A stretch of DNA of 64,000 bases from NCBI RefSeq assembly GCF_005577435.1, contig NZ_CP040396.1, positions 509,501 through 573,500 of the forward strand, written 5' to 3'. Shown here in pieces: positions 9,128 to 19,017 of the stretch. The position numbers and the translations under genes are program-made. Numbering within the stretch: position 1 is the first letter of the stretch; every line of letters starts with the position of its first letter. The stretch comes from Paenibacillus algicola. GTDB lineage: Bacteria > Bacillota > Bacilli > Paenibacillales > Paenibacillaceae. The notes under the pieces were generated by a model. The model was not told where the DNA came from. It was given only the letters and a program-made list of their open reading frames with translations, and searched no databases.

Positions 9128-12100
9128 TTGAACAATGTGAAATGGACGGGATTCACGGCAGCACTGCTGGTGCTGCTGACCATCGTAAATATAATCAGCT
9201 TTATAGATACAGATCCCCCTCCGGCGGCGGAGCAGGGTACGCTCGATCTGAGGTCGTGGGAGGGTCTTGGGCAGGAGATCATCCCGCTGAAAGGGGAGTG
9301 GGAGTTCTATCCGGGCGAGCTGCTGGACAATCCCGCCCATGCCGTGCTGGAGCCTGAGATTCAGAAGGTGCCAGGGAACTGGAAACAACCCGGCGGCAGC
9401 GCGCTGACCTCAGGCACGTTTCGCCTGAGCATTCTGCTGGAGCCAGAGCGGGCAGGTCCGCAATCATTGCTCGTGCCGCTCATTCGCAGTGCGCACCGAG
9501 TGTACGTCAACGGCACACTGGCAGGTGACGATGGCGAGGTGGCCTTAAGCGAGAAAGGCCACGTCGGACAGGTGCGGCCCTACGCCACAGACGTCAAGGA
9601 CCGCGAAGGCGTTATGGAGCTGCTGATCCAGGTGTCTAACTATGACCATGCGGTTAGCGGCGGCATCATTCAGGCGATTGAAATGGGACCATCCGCCGGA
9701 GTTGACCGGAAGCTGCAGCAGCAGGCCGCGTTTGAATTCGGCATTCTGGTCGCCTTTGCGCTGTTTGCGCTGCTGTTCGGCGTCATTCATGCCCATGCCC
9801 GCGGCGGCGGCTATTTCTATCTGGCCTGTTTTTTTGTCTGTAATATGCTCGTGACGATGATGCAGGGATACCGCTGGATTTACGTTCTGTGGCCCTCGGT
9901 GGAGAGCGGACACGTGATTCCTATTCACTGGGCGGGCTCCATCGGCATTGTCATTTTTTTGTTTCTATATGTTAGCAGCCGGTATGAATATCTGGCGGTT
10001 CACATGTGGCGGACCCGTATTCTGGGGGTATCTTTGGCATTCGTTGTCGGTGTGCTGATCCTTCCGACCTCTGTGACGACGACGCTGTTATGGCTTTGGC
10101 TGTTGATATCAACGCTGATTCACGGGCTTGTGCTGGCGCTGCTGGTTGCAGCTATGAAGCAAGGGGAACAGCAGGCAAGGTTTGAGTTTTTGGCATTCTG
10201 TATGTTTGCCGCCCTCTCTCTGCTGAACATGCTCCGCATTCTGGGATACGACATTTCAGAGCCGCTCTATTTCGGACAGGTTCTGGGCTTCAGCATGATG
10301 ATGACCATGCTTCTGGTACTGCAGTTCTTCCGGGTTTATCGGCAAGCCCGTCATTCCATCCGGGAGTGGAGAGAAGCAGACATGCGGAAGGATCAGCTTC
10401 TGTTGGGCATTTCCCAGCAGCTTCACACTCCGATCCAGACGATCCTTAGTGTGGCGAACGCCAGACTACATGGCCCTGAACCGCTGATGCCGGAGCTGCA
10501 AAGTGATCTCCGGCTGATAACGGCGATCGGCTGGTCAGCGACAGAGCTGATGAATGAAGCCGTCGATGTAAGCCGGCTTCGCGGGGGAGACTTAGCGCTT
10601 CAGCTGCGCCCGGTACGCCTGTCCCGGGTGCTGGAGGAGGTTATGGAGCAGCGGCTGCATGAGCTGTCCCAGCCGCTGCACGGCCACGGTGAGGTGGTCT
10701 GTCAGGAGGTGCCGCGCTCCCTGTACGTTCAGGCTGACGAGAAGCGGCTGGTACAGCTGCTCGGGATCCTGCTGAGACTGCTTAACCGGAAGATGGACGG
10801 CGGTGCAATGACGCTGCAGGCGCAAGAAGCCGGGGATCAGGCGGTGCTGCGGATCTCGTTGTCCGGTAGTGGTGCGGCTGCTGCTCACGCCCAGTTTCGC
10901 AAGGCATGGGAAGAGGAGCAGCCATGGGATGAAGCCAGCCAGAGTCAGCAGCTTGGACTCCTGCTGTTGAAGCAGCTGACCGGCCTGCACGAGGCAAGCC
11001 TCGATTTCCGCGAGAACGGCTTGGACATGGACTTGACGCTTCTCCGGGCACCGGAGGATGCAGAGCCTTTGCCGCAAGCTCCTCAGCCGCCAGTATGGAA
11101 ACAAGTGGAACATATTGAGGCCTCTGAGGCCGGAAGACCGTCGCCTGAAATCCTCCGGGATCCGATGATGCAATCTCTTCCGGCAAGCGAGAGCATACAG
11201 AAAGACGGATGGCTTTCTTGGAGCCGTGAGCCTCAGCGCGGGGGCAGCATTCTCCTGGTGGATGAGGATGAGATGAATGTTGTGATTGTGAAAAGGCTGC
11301 TGGAGCTGGATGGACATCACGTCATGACCGCGAGGGATGGGTTAGCCGTGCTGAAGCAGCCAGAACTGATCTCTCGCAGCGACCTGCTCATTCTGAACAA
11401 GGCGCTGCCGGGCTTATCAGGGCTGGAGCTATGCCGGAAGCTGCGGCGGCAGTATTCTCTGGCGGAGCTGCCCGTTCTTCTCCTGACCTCCAAAAGCTAC
11501 CCGAACCATGCGATCGCGGCGAGGGAGGCGGGAGCCAATGATTTTCTGGCCAAGCCCATCGAGCCGTCCGAGCTGCGGGTTCGGGTGCAGACGCTGCTGG
11601 AGCTCAAGCGTGCTGTGGGCGAGCAGATCCAGATGGAGCTGGCTTTTTTGCAGGCACAGATCAAGCCTCATTTCCTCTTCAATACGCTGAACTCCATTGC
11701 CGCGCTCAGCAAGAGCCGGCCGGGGGAAATGATGGAGCTGATGATGGAGCTCGGCAATTATCTGCGGGGCAGCTTCCGCTTTGACCCTGCCGAGCAGCTC
11801 AGTCCGTTTGCAAGAGAGCTGTCGCTGGTCAAATCGTATCTTCACATCGAGCAGGTTCGGTTCAGGGAGCGGCTGCGTTATGAGCTGGACATTGAGTGTG
11901 ACAGCTTCCGGCTGCCGCCGCTTACCATCCAGCCGCTGGTCGAGAACGCGGTTCGTCACGGGATCATGAAGCAGTCCAGTGGTGGCTTGGTTCAGGTAAA
12001 GGTATATAAAGAAGCCGGAGAGATTGTAATCAAGGTGATCGACAATGGTGTCGGTATGGATGCAGGCAAGGCTCTGCAAGGGCGCGGAGCTTCTGTATCT

Positions 12101-12286
12101 CCAGGCTCTTCAAGCACATCAAGCACATCAAGCTCGGGCGTAGGCATCCGCAACATTGATTCCCGGCTGAGACGAATTTACGGCAAGGGACTGAGTATCA
12201 TCAGTGTGCCCGGAGAGGGGACAGAGGTGTCGGTCCATCTGCCGCTGGAGAGGAGTGGACGCTGTGAGAGCGATTCTCGTGGATGA
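9128..12286 (+). CDS. Hybrid 7TM sensor kinase with decayed internal relay
   Basis: A 1052-residue membrane sensor. In order: one membrane segment, an extracellular 7TMR-DISM-type beta domain (about 40-195), seven membrane helices (about 200-405), a HisKA/HATPase-like region (about 420-650), a receiver-like domain (about 705-820) and a LytS-type histidine kinase (about 835-1040). The first kinase has Gln430 where the H-box histidine should be (SQQLHTP), and its N- and G-boxes are lost. The receiver has Asn757 in place of the phospho-acceptor Asp (LLILNKALPG). The C-terminal kinase is intact: His848 in QIKPHFLFN, LVENAVRHG and DNGVGMD. The TTG start at 9128 has GGAGG eight bases upstream. It overlaps the response-regulator gene by 23 bases. 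Confidence 0.88.
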   Translation: MNNVKWTGFTAALLVLLTIVNIISFIDTDPPPAAEQGTLDLRSWEGLGQEIIPLKGEWEFYPGELLDNPAHAVLEPEIQKVPGNWKQPGGSALTSGTFRLSILLEPERAGPQSLLVPLIRSAHRVYVNGTLAGDDGEVALSEKGHVGQVRPYATDVKDREGVMELLIQVSNYDHAVSGGIIQAIEMGPSAGVDRKLQQQAAFEFGILVAFALFALLFGVIHAHARGGGYFYLACFFVCNMLVTMMQGYRWIYVLWPSVESGHVIPIHWAGSIGIVIFLFLYVSSRYEYLAVHMWRTRILGVSLAFVVGVLILPTSVTTTLLWLWLLISTLIHGLVLALLVAAMKQGEQQARFEFLAFCMFAALSLLNMLRILGYDISEPLYFGQVLGFSMMMTMLLVLQFFRVYRQARHSIREWREADMRKDQLLLGISQQLHTPIQTILSVANARLHGPEPLMPELQSDLRLITAIGWSATELMNEAVDVSRLRGGDLALQLRPVRLSRVLEEVMEQRLHELSQPLHGHGEVVCQEVPRSLYVQADEKRLVQLLGILLRLLNRKMDGGAMTLQAQEAGDQAVLRISLSGSGAAAAHAQFRKAWEEEQPWDEASQSQQLGLLLLKQLTGLHEASLDFRENGLDMDLTLLRAPEDAEPLPQAPQPPVWKQVEHIEASEAGRPSPEILRDPMMQSLPASESIQKDGWLSWSREPQRGGSILLVDEDEMNVVIVKRLLELDGHHVMTARDGLAVLKQPELISRSDLLILNKALPGLSGLELCRKLRRQYSLAELPVLLLTSKSYPNHAIAAREAGANDFLAKPIEPSELRVRVQTLLELKRAVGEQIQMELAFLQAQIKPHFLFNTLNSIAALSKSRPGEMMELMMELGNYLRGSFRFDPAEQLSPFARELSLVKSYLHIEQVRFRERLRYELDIECDSFRLPPLTIQPLVENAVRHGIMKQSSGGLVQVKVYKEAGEIVIKVIDNGVGMDAGKALQGRGASVSPGSSSTSSTSSSGVGIRNIDSRLRRIYGKGLSIISVPGEGTEVSVHLPLERSGRCESDSRG

Positions 12287-13400
12287 TGAGCCGCTGGCTC
12301 TGGAGCACCTCGCAGAGGAGCTTGGAAGCATTAGCGGCTGGGATATCATTGGGACCTTTCAGGACCCGGTGCAGGCGCTGGGGCATATCCTGAAGCTGCA
12401 GCCGCAGGTGCTGCTGCTGGATATTGAAATGCCGGAAATGAGCGGGATCCAGCTGGCCGAAGTGGTAAGAGAGCAGCTCCCGGAGCTATTCATCGTATTC
12501 GTGACGGTATATGAAGAATACGCCGTCAAGGCGTTTGAGCTGTATGCTCAGGACTATGTGCTGAAGCCGATTTATCGAGACCGGCTCATCAAGCTGACGG
12601 AGCGGCTGCAGCACTGTATGCGGTATACAGCGCCTGCACTTCCGGCTGAAGCCCCTGTGCTCCAGTTATTTCGCTCCTTCCAGCTTGGGCGCCGGGATGC
12701 CGGTCCACAGGCACTGAAATGGAAGACCTTCAAGGCTCAGGAGCTGTTTCTTTATTTATTGCATCACCGGGGCAGGCTCATGCCCAAGCAGGTCATCATT
12801 GAGCAGCTGTGGCCGGAGACGGAGTGGAAAAAAGGAACCACCCAGCTCTACACCGCAGTATACCAAATCCGCAAGCTGATGCAGGACGAGCAGCTGCCTG
12901 TTCAGATCCTGAACAGCGAGGAGGGGTACCGCCTGGACCCTGGCGGGATGGAGCTGGACGTGGACATCTGGGAGAAAAGGCTGCGAGAGGCGCCTCCCCT
13001 TACAAGTCATACGCTGCCCCAGCATCTGTCGATCTGTGAGATGTATACCGGCGATTATTTATCCCGGTACGGTTATGCCTGGGCAGAACCGGAGCGTCAC
13101 AGGCTGAGGCATAAGTGGCTGCAGCACGTTCAGGGCATCGCAGGCTGGTATCAGCAGCAGGAGGCCTTGGAGGCGGCAGCCGAGCTATACCGGTGGGCAC
13201 AGGGCATTCTCCCGGAGGAGGAGCTGTTCTATCATGAGCTCATGCTCATCTATGCCCGGCTTAAGGATCGCTTTTCGGTAGAACACCAGTACCGACAGCT
13301 GGAGGATATGCTGGAGGAGCAGTTCGACGCCGCGCCGCGGGAAGAAATACAGACCTGGTTCCGCAGCTGGAGCCGTTCGCAGGACCGCTCGCTGGACTGA
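12264..13400 (+). CDS. Response regulator, REC-winged helix-BTAD (SARP type)
   Basis: A 378-residue transcription factor. The receiver domain (about 1-120) has its phospho-acceptor at Asp53 in LLLDIEMP, with acidic residues in VDDEPL and a conserved Lys in VLKPI. A winged-helix domain (about 140-240) and a helical BTAD domain (about 245-375) follow, the layout of SARP-like response regulators. It is the obvious partner of the upstream kinase: the GTG start lies inside that gene with AGGAG eight bases upstream, so the two are translationally coupled. Target genes are unknown. Confidence 0.9.
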   Translation: MRAILVDDEPLALEHLAEELGSISGWDIIGTFQDPVQALGHILKLQPQVLLLDIEMPEMSGIQLAEVVREQLPELFIVFVTVYEEYAVKAFELYAQDYVLKPIYRDRLIKLTERLQHCMRYTAPALPAEAPVLQLFRSFQLGRRDAGPQALKWKTFKAQELFLYLLHHRGRLMPKQVIIEQLWPETEWKKGTTQLYTAVYQIRKLMQDEQLPVQILNSEEGYRLDPGGMELDVDIWEKRLREAPPLTSHTLPQHLSICEMYTGDYLSRYGYAWAEPERHRLRHKWLQHVQGIAGWYQQQEALEAAAELYRWAQGILPEEELFYHELMLIYARLKDRFSVEHQYRQLEDMLEEQFDAAPREEIQTWFRSWSRSQDRSLD

Positions 13401-13542
13401 GCGGGCAGGGGACAAACAGGCAGCAGTGGATACAGCAGAATGAATCAGCACCTTGGTTTCAGAAATGTTTCAAACCCTTTTATTACAATAAAGGTACATA
13501 AACAGACCGCGAAGGTGCGGATGAAAGGAAGAATATACGTTC

Positions 13543-15108
13543 ATGTTAGAGCGGAAAAACAAGCTGATGCTATGGATTGTCACTGCTGCTGTTATTTTAA
13601 ATGTGTTGATATTTGCAATGACCCGGTTAGTAAACCCGTTCCGGCATGATGCCGGCGTCCACGGCGGTCATGCCGGACCCATGGTTCTCTCACCCTCAGT
13701 GCTTGCGGGGCAAAATGTCCTGCTGCTAATTTCCCTGGCGCTCTGGCTGGTGTGTATCTATTTATTCCGGCGCAGCAGGGGCTCTTCGACATGGCTTCCG
13801 GGCGTGATCGCAACCGCCCTGACCTTTGCCAGTATTTCTATCATCAGCGGCAGCGGGGGCTCGGTTGAGTTTCACTTTTCGATCTTTATGGTGCTGGCCA
13901 CGATCGCCTATTACGAAAGTGTCCGGCTTGTGCTGATCATGACCGTCCTGTTTGCGATTCAGCATCTGGGTGGCTATTTCGCAGTACCGATGCTAGTGTT
14001 CGGCGTTAGCGATTATCCGTTCCTGATGCTGGTGATCCACGCCCTGTTTCTGATTCTTACCTCCAGCGCAACGGTGCTCCAGATCCGTTCCAAGCAGAGC
14101 ATTCACCGGCAGCTGGAAGCGGAGAAGGAGGAGAAATCCCGTCAGCTGCTGACCTTGATTCAAGAAACGAAAGAGCTGTCCCGGAGCATGGACGAGGCGC
14201 TGTCTCTCGTCAGCAGCAAGGCAGAGGGTAACCGGAAGCTGACCGGCGAGATTTCCATCGCATCTGGCGAGATGTCCCAAGGGCTGGGAGAGCAGGTTCA
14301 GTCGATGGATCAGATGGATGAACGGCTCTCGTCCATCAACGCCTCGGTACTGGAGGCGTATGGAGCGTCGCAGGTCATGAACGCCACCGCAGAGCGGAAG
14401 CGCCGCGAAATGAAGGAGAGCCAGAGCAAGGTGCAGCAGTTAGCGGAGCATAACCGCCAGGTGAGATCCTCCGCTGATCACGTCAAGAATACGCTGAGCC
14501 TGCTGCTGCAATCGACGGAGGCCGCACAGTCCATGTCCCGCAATATCCAGGAGGTGGCTGAGCAGACGCATCTGCTGTCACTGAACGCCGCGGTAGAGGC
14601 GGCCCGGGCAGGAGAGCATGGGGCTGGGTTTACGGTGGTCGCCCAAGAGGTGAGAAAGCTTTCCATGCACAGCCGCAAGGCGGCTGGAGAGATCCAGTCT
14701 ATGATGGAAGCTATCTACCGGGAAGCCGTAGAGACCGTGGCCGAGGTGGAAAAAAGCGAGGCGGCGATCCTGCAGACAGAGCAGGAGTTCGCGACCTTCC
14801 ATCAGGATTTTGAGCAGGTTCAGGCCGCGATGGAAGAGGTGCTCTCCTTCATGCAATCGATCGACGGCAAGCTCAGCACAATCCAGGGAGAAACGTCCGG
14901 CGCAGCCGGTGATATGAATCAAATGAGTGCATTTATTGAAGAAGGGTTGGTTTCTATGGAAGAGCTCGCCGCACGGTGCGATCAGCAGGTACAATTCTCA
15001 AATCAGGTGGAGGAAGAGATCCTGAAGCTGAAGCAGCTTAGCGCCGCGCTGCAGCAGCGGTTTCTGGTCATGCCGGGTCGGAAGACAGCATCTGGGGAAG
15101 GGGTTTAA
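13543..15108 (+). CDS. Membrane methyl-accepting chemotaxis-like protein
   Basis: A 521-residue signalling protein. Two N-terminal helices flank a short extracellular loop rich in His and Gly ([12 protein letters not shown]), followed by further hydrophobic segments to about residue 185. A long coiled coil and an MCP signalling domain come next. The hairpin tip is recognisable as [20 protein letters not shown] and the following [21 protein letters not shown]. There is no large ligand-binding ectodomain and no typical HAMP, so sensing may be within the membrane. A weak ribosome site (AAAGGAAGA) precedes the ATG. The next gene begins four bases after its stop, so the two are probably co-expressed. 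Confidence 0.88.
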   Translation: MLERKNKLMLWIVTAAVILNVLIFAMTRLVNPFRHDAGVHGGHAGPMVLSPSVLAGQNVLLLISLALWLVCIYLFRRSRGSSTWLPGVIATALTFASISIISGSGGSVEFHFSIFMVLATIAYYESVRLVLIMTVLFAIQHLGGYFAVPMLVFGVSDYPFLMLVIHALFLILTSSATVLQIRSKQSIHRQLEAEKEEKSRQLLTLIQETKELSRSMDEALSLVSSKAEGNRKLTGEISIASGEMSQGLGEQVQSMDQMDERLSSINASVLEAYGASQVMNATAERKRREMKESQSKVQQLAEHNRQVRSSADHVKNTLSLLLQSTEAAQSMSRNIQEVAEQTHLLSLNAAVEAARAGEHGAGFTVVAQEVRKLSMHSRKAAGEIQSMMEAIYREAVETVAEVEKSEAAILQTEQEFATFHQDFEQVQAAMEEVLSFMQSIDGKLSTIQGETSGAAGDMNQMSAFIEEGLVSMEELAARCDQQVQFSNQVEEEILKLKQLSAALQQRFLVMPGRKTASGEGV

Positions 15109-15111
15109 GCT

Positions 15112-17559
15112 GTGAATCATTCTATGGATCACTCATGGCAGGGCAGCTATGATACGGCACTCGTCGTTTTTTCCTACATTGTAGCCGTGGTGGCTTCTTA
15201 TACCGTTCTCGGGTTCGTCGTCCGAATCAGCAAGTCCAGCGGCTGGCAGCGATGGGGCTGGCTGCTGTTCGGCTCGATTGCGATGGGCATGGGCGTGTGG
15301 TCCATGCATTTCGTGGGCATGCTGGCCTTCTCGCTGCCCGTCCCGATTGCCTATGATCTGCTGACCGTCCTGTTATCGGTCGTAGTGGTCATCCTGGCTT
15401 CCTTCCTGGCATTGTTCATCGTCGGCCGGGGCACCATAGGCCGTAAAAAGCTGGTCGCCGGCGGACTTCTGCTCGCCAGCGGCATTGTAGCCATGCACTA
15501 CATCGGGATGGCGGCCATGCAGATCCACATTACCTACAAGCCCCTCCTGTTCGCGGCCTCTATTCTGATTGCTGTGGTGGCCTCGATTACTGCGCTGTGG
15601 CTGTCACTGTATTTCGGAAGTAAACATAAGGGGCAGGAGTCGATCAAGAAGCTGGCAAGCGGCCTGATTATGGGCGCTGCGGTCGTGGGAATGCATTATA
15701 CCGGCATGTATGCGGCAGAGTTTCATCCAGGTGTCGCTGTCAACGAGAGCGGCGTCATTCTGGATCAGAAGCTGCTCGCCTATCTGATCGCCGGAGCCAC
15801 GCTGATGACGCTGGGACTGTCCCTGTTCGGGATTTACATATCCAACCGCTTCTCCAGCAAAGAATCGGAGCTTGAGGTCAGCGAGAAATGGTACAAGTCC
15901 TTGTTCGACAACAATCAGGACGGCATCATTTCCGTAGATCTCGATTACCGGATTATTGAGTATAACGATGCCGTCTGCAGGCTGACCGGATTGGACGGAG
16001 ACTGGCTGCGCCGGCAGACGATTGATCAGATTTTTTCCTTTATTGCCGAAGAGGAGCAGGAGAAGACCCGGATGAAGTTTCTGGCCTCTTTGCAAGGCGT
16101 CATCCAGCGGTACGAGACGGCGATTTATCATCAGGATGGCCGACGAGTGGAGCTGAGTGTGATCAACATCCCCGTCAAGCTCAATGAAGAGGTAGTTGGC
16201 AATTATATCATCGCCCGCGATGTTACCGAGGACAAGCGCTCGAAGGAAAAAATCCAGCATCAGGCGCATCATGACGAGCTGACCGGACTGCCGAACCGGC
16301 GGAGGTTCCATCAGATTCTGAATGAGAAGATTCAGGAAAAGAATACTCCGTTTGCGGTCATGGTCCTGGATATCGACCGGTTCAAAATGATTAATGATTC
16401 CATGGGGCACACTTACGGAGATATGTTTCTGCAGGAGGTGAGCCGCCGGATTCAGGTGGCGCTGAAAGATAACCACGTTACATTGTCCCGGATGGGCGGC
16501 GATGAATTCACACTCCTCAGCCATGCAGAATTCGATCAGGAACATGTGGCCGTCATGGCCCAGGATATCATCCGTATGATCAGCCAGCCCTACCGCTTAA
16601 AGGATACCGATTTCTATGTCACGGCAAGCATCGGGATCGCCGTGTATCCTATGGACGGGGACAATGCTGTGCAGCTGCTCAAGAACGCCGATACGGCGAT
16701 GTATGAGGTCAAGAAGAACGGGAAGAACGGCTACCGGCTGTATTCCCGGGAGCTTAATGAGCAGCTTCGTGAAAAAATGGAGCTAGAGGCTGATTTACGC
16801 CGGGCGTTTGAGCGGGAGGAGTTCATGCTGTGCTATCAGCCTCAGATCCGCTCCAGCGACAGCAAGATGATTGGCATTGAAGCGCTTGTGAGATGGAAGC
16901 ACGCTACCCGGGGAATCGTCTCCCCTGGGGTGTTCATTCCGATTGCCGAGGAGACGGGGCTCATCCATGAGCTGGGCTCCTGGGTGCTGCGCGAGGCGTG
17001 CCGCCAGATGAAGGAGTGGCATACTGCCGGAGGTCCGCTCATTCCGGTATCCGTCAACTTGTCCTCCCAGCAGTTTCACCAGGAGAATCTGGCAGAGTTT
17101 ATTATCTCCATCCTGGACGAGACCGGGCTTCCGCCGCAGTATTTGGAGCTGGAAATTACCGAGAGCATGATGATGGACCCTACCGTGTCCACGGGCATCC
17201 TGCATTCCCTCACGGAGCATGGCATCCGAATCAGTCTGGACGATTTCGGGACCGGCTACAGCTCCCTGAGCTATCTGAAGCATCTGCCCATCCAGAAGCT
17301 GAAGATTGACCGTTCCTTTATCCGCGACATTGCGAGTAATGCCAACGACAAAGCGATTGTGGCCACAATCATCGCCATGGCCCAGCACTTAAATATGGAT
17401 GTCGTGGCAGAGGGGATTGAGACCCAGGAACAGCTGGACATTCTGACCGAAAGCGATTGCCGAAAAATTCAGGGCTATTTCTACAGCAGACCGCTGCCGG
17501 CTTGGGATGTCGAGCAAGGCTTTTTCGTACCGCAGCGCGAGATGCCCTCCAAGGCATAA
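15112..17559 (+). CDS. MHYT-PAS-GGDEF-EAL cyclic-di-GMP enzyme
   Basis: An 815-residue membrane protein that could both make and break cyclic-di-GMP. The MHYT membrane sensor (about 1-245) has repeats MHFVGM, MHYIGM and MHYTGM, thought in this family to bind a metal near the membrane. A PAS domain (about 255-380) is followed by GGDEF with an intact motif (RMGGDEF) and EAL with an intact motif (GIEALVRW) plus DDFGTGYSSL. The start is GTG at 15112 behind GGGGAAGGGG; an in-frame ATG four codons on is an alternative. It is coupled to the chemoreceptor-like gene upstream. Confidence 0.93.
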   Translation: MNHSMDHSWQGSYDTALVVFSYIVAVVASYTVLGFVVRISKSSGWQRWGWLLFGSIAMGMGVWSMHFVGMLAFSLPVPIAYDLLTVLLSVVVVILASFLALFIVGRGTIGRKKLVAGGLLLASGIVAMHYIGMAAMQIHITYKPLLFAASILIAVVASITALWLSLYFGSKHKGQESIKKLASGLIMGAAVVGMHYTGMYAAEFHPGVAVNESGVILDQKLLAYLIAGATLMTLGLSLFGIYISNRFSSKESELEVSEKWYKSLFDNNQDGIISVDLDYRIIEYNDAVCRLTGLDGDWLRRQTIDQIFSFIAEEEQEKTRMKFLASLQGVIQRYETAIYHQDGRRVELSVINIPVKLNEEVVGNYIIARDVTEDKRSKEKIQHQAHHDELTGLPNRRRFHQILNEKIQEKNTPFAVMVLDIDRFKMINDSMGHTYGDMFLQEVSRRIQVALKDNHVTLSRMGGDEFTLLSHAEFDQEHVAVMAQDIIRMISQPYRLKDTDFYVTASIGIAVYPMDGDNAVQLLKNADTAMYEVKKNGKNGYRLYSRELNEQLREKMELEADLRRAFEREEFMLCYQPQIRSSDSKMIGIEALVRWKHATRGIVSPGVFIPIAEETGLIHELGSWVLREACRQMKEWHTAGGPLIPVSVNLSSQQFHQENLAEFIISILDETGLPPQYLELEITESMMMDPTVSTGILHSLTEHGIRISLDDFGTGYSSLSYLKHLPIQKLKIDRSFIRDIASNANDKAIVATIIAMAQHLNMDVVAEGIETQEQLDILTESDCRKIQGYFYSRPLPAWDVEQGFFVPQREMPSKA

Positions 17560-17660
17560 GCAAGCGGGTGCCTTCACGAGTATTCTGTATCACAGCTCGT
17601 TCCTCATCGAGGGGCGGGCTTTTTGGTGCGCCGTAGCCTCTTTTTACAGGAAGTACACAG

Positions 17661-17689
17661 TTGACAGTATACCCTTAGCGGTATATATT
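17661..17689 (+). promoter_or_regulatory. cstR promoter with CstR-type operator 1
   Basis: TTGACA (17661-17666) and TATATT (17684-17689) are separated by 17 bases, a near-ideal sigma-A promoter. The palindrome TATACCC-TTAG-CGGTATA (17668-17685) fills the spacer and reaches the -10 element, so a bound repressor would block polymerase. This points to autoregulation of the CstR-type gene. Confidence 0.75.
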
Positions 17690-17777
17690 GGGGTCATTCA
17701 AGGAACCCGCAGCGGCTGCGTACAGCGGTCGTGGAGATATAGCAAGGCATGAAGCATAGCGAGGAGGCGCCCGAACG

Positions 17778-18038
17778 ATGGAATATAATGATCAGATGAA
17801 GAACCGGGTCAAGCGTATTGAAGGCCAGCTCCGCGGCATTTTGAAGATGATGGAGGAGCATAAGGACTGCAAGGAAGTCATTACCCAGCTATCCGCCGCG
17901 AGGACAGCCATTGACCGCACCATTGGTGTTGTTGTGAGCTCCAATCTGGTGGAATGCGTCAAGGAAGCAGAGGAGCGCGGAGAAAGCACGGAGGAGCTCG
18001 TTCAGCAAGCCGTGAACCTGCTGGTCAAGAGCAGATGA
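17778..18038 (+). CDS. cstR: CstR-type persulfide-sensing repressor
   Basis: An all-helical DUF156 repressor of 86 residues. The family includes copper sensor CsoR, formaldehyde sensor FrmR and persulfide sensor CstR. Here Cys31 and Cys60 are present at the same numbers as the two sensing cysteines of Staphylococcus aureus CstR. The copper-ligand histidine that CsoR carries four residues before the second Cys is Asn56. With rhodanese, TusA and persulfide-dioxygenase-like genes directly downstream, the CstR assignment is well supported: the cysteines would form a polysulfide bridge and release DNA. GAGGAGG lies ten bases before the ATG. Confidence 0.88.
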   Translation: MEYNDQMKNRVKRIEGQLRGILKMMEEHKDCKEVITQLSAARTAIDRTIGVVVSSNLVECVKEAEERGESTEELVQQAVNLLVKSR

Positions 18039-18072
18039 GTGCAGGCGCGCAGAAGGTGTGTACACGTAAAGG

Positions 18073-18116
18073 TTGACAGCCTTTGCGTTGTCCTTTAATA
18101 TACCCCTATGGGTATT
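18073..18116 (+). promoter_or_regulatory. Promoter with CstR-type operator 2
   Basis: TTGACA (18073-18078), a 17-base spacer and TAATAT (18096-18101) form a good promoter. The operator TATACCC-CTAT-GGGTATT (18099-18116) overlaps the -10 and the presumed start site. It precedes the first TusA-like gene. Confidence 0.75.
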
Positions 18117-18162
18117 ATAAATAATAAAAAAAATAACACAATTCTGAGGAGGTCATTCATCT

Positions 18163-18393
18163 ATGAATCCAATTCATCACCATCTCGACGTAAAGGGCAT
18201 GGCCTGCCCGATGCCGATCGTCAAAACGAAAAAAGCTATGAAGGAGCTGCAATCCGGGCAGGTACTGGAGGTACAGGCCACGGATCAGGGAGCGCTTAGC
18301 GATATGATGGCATGGACGAAATCCGGCGGACATGAGCTGCTGCAGCATACTGAAGACAAGGGTGTTTTGACGTTTTTGATCCGTAAGGGTTAA
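18163..18393 (+). CDS. TusA-like sulfur carrier
   Basis: A 76-residue protein of the TusA/SirA fold. The sulfur-carrying cysteine is in the CPMPIVKTKKA motif (Cys17), and the [11 protein letters not shown] strand typical of the family follows. Such proteins accept persulfide sulfur from a rhodanese or cysteine desulfurase and pass it on. The N-terminal His-rich start (NPIHHHLDVKG) is unusual but short. GAGGAGG lies ten bases upstream of the ATG. It is flanked by CstR-type operators on both sides, so it is probably induced by reactive sulfur species. Confidence 0.9.
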   Translation: MNPIHHHLDVKGMACPMPIVKTKKAMKELQSGQVLEVQATDQGALSDMMAWTKSGGHELLQHTEDKGVLTFLIRKG

Positions 18394-18409
18394 TTTTTTT
18401 AGCTTTATA

Positions 18410-18427
18410 TATACCCTACGGGGTACT
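18410..18427 (+). promoter_or_regulatory. CstR-type operator 3
   Basis: TATACCC-TACG-GGGTACT matches the same seven-four-seven layout as the other sites in this locus. It lies just upstream of the DsrE-like gene. A clear -35/-10 pair could not be assigned with standard spacing. Confidence 0.65.
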
Positions 18428-18487
18428 AAAAATGATGAAGTGTCGTGCAGCTGATTGCAGCTTCATGACAGGGAGGAGCCGTTTCCA

Positions 18488-18973
18488 TTGAATCCAACGA
18501 AAAAAACGACCATTGTTCTGTTCAGCGGCGATTACGATAAAGCCATGGCGGCGTACATTATTGCGAACGGGGCAGCGGCTTACGATCATGAGGTGACCAT
18601 TTTTCATACCTTCTGGGGTCTCAACACACTCCGCAAGGACGAAATGGTGAAGCCGGGAAGGAAGAAGGGATGGCTGGACCGGATGTTTGGGCGCATGATG
18701 CCGCGGGGGGCAGATCGTATGGGCCTTTCCAGGATGAATTTTGCAGGCATGGGTCCCAAAATGATCAAGGAGGTCATTCGCAAGCACAATGCGGTTCCGC
18801 TGCCGCAGCTGATTGAGATGGCCAAGGAGCAGGATGTGAAGCTGGTTGCCTGCACGATGACGATGGACCTGCTGGGTCTGCAAAAGGAAGAGCTGCTGGA
18901 GGATATCGAATACGCCGGCGTTGCAGCTTATCTGGGAGAAGCGCAGGACGGGAACGTGAATCTGTTTATATGA
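18488..18973 (+). CDS. DsrE/DsrF/DrsH-like sulfur-relay protein
   Basis: A protein of about 161 residues of the DsrE/F-like fold, with alternating strands and helices (TTIVLFSGDYDKA near the start; KLVACTMTMDLLG near the end). The cysteine in VACTMTMD is at the position where family members carry persulfide sulfur; this is the only cysteine I see. The middle contains a Met/Arg-rich stretch (FGRMMPRGADRMG) also seen in DsrE proteins that accompany TusA and rhodanese genes. The TTG at 18488 was chosen because GGGAGGAG lies nine bases upstream; an earlier TTG at 18455 has no ribosome site. Confidence 0.85.
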   Translation: MNPTKKTTIVLFSGDYDKAMAAYIIANGAAAYDHEVTIFHTFWGLNTLRKDEMVKPGRKKGWLDRMFGRMMPRGADRMGLSRMNFAGMGPKMIKEVIRKHNAVPLPQLIEMAKEQDVKLVACTMTMDLLGLQKEELLEDIEYAGVAAYLGEAQDGNVNLFI

Positions 18974-19017
18974 TCGCATTTACGTGAAGATCCCGGTGTG
19001 AAGGTGTTTTTTTAGAC

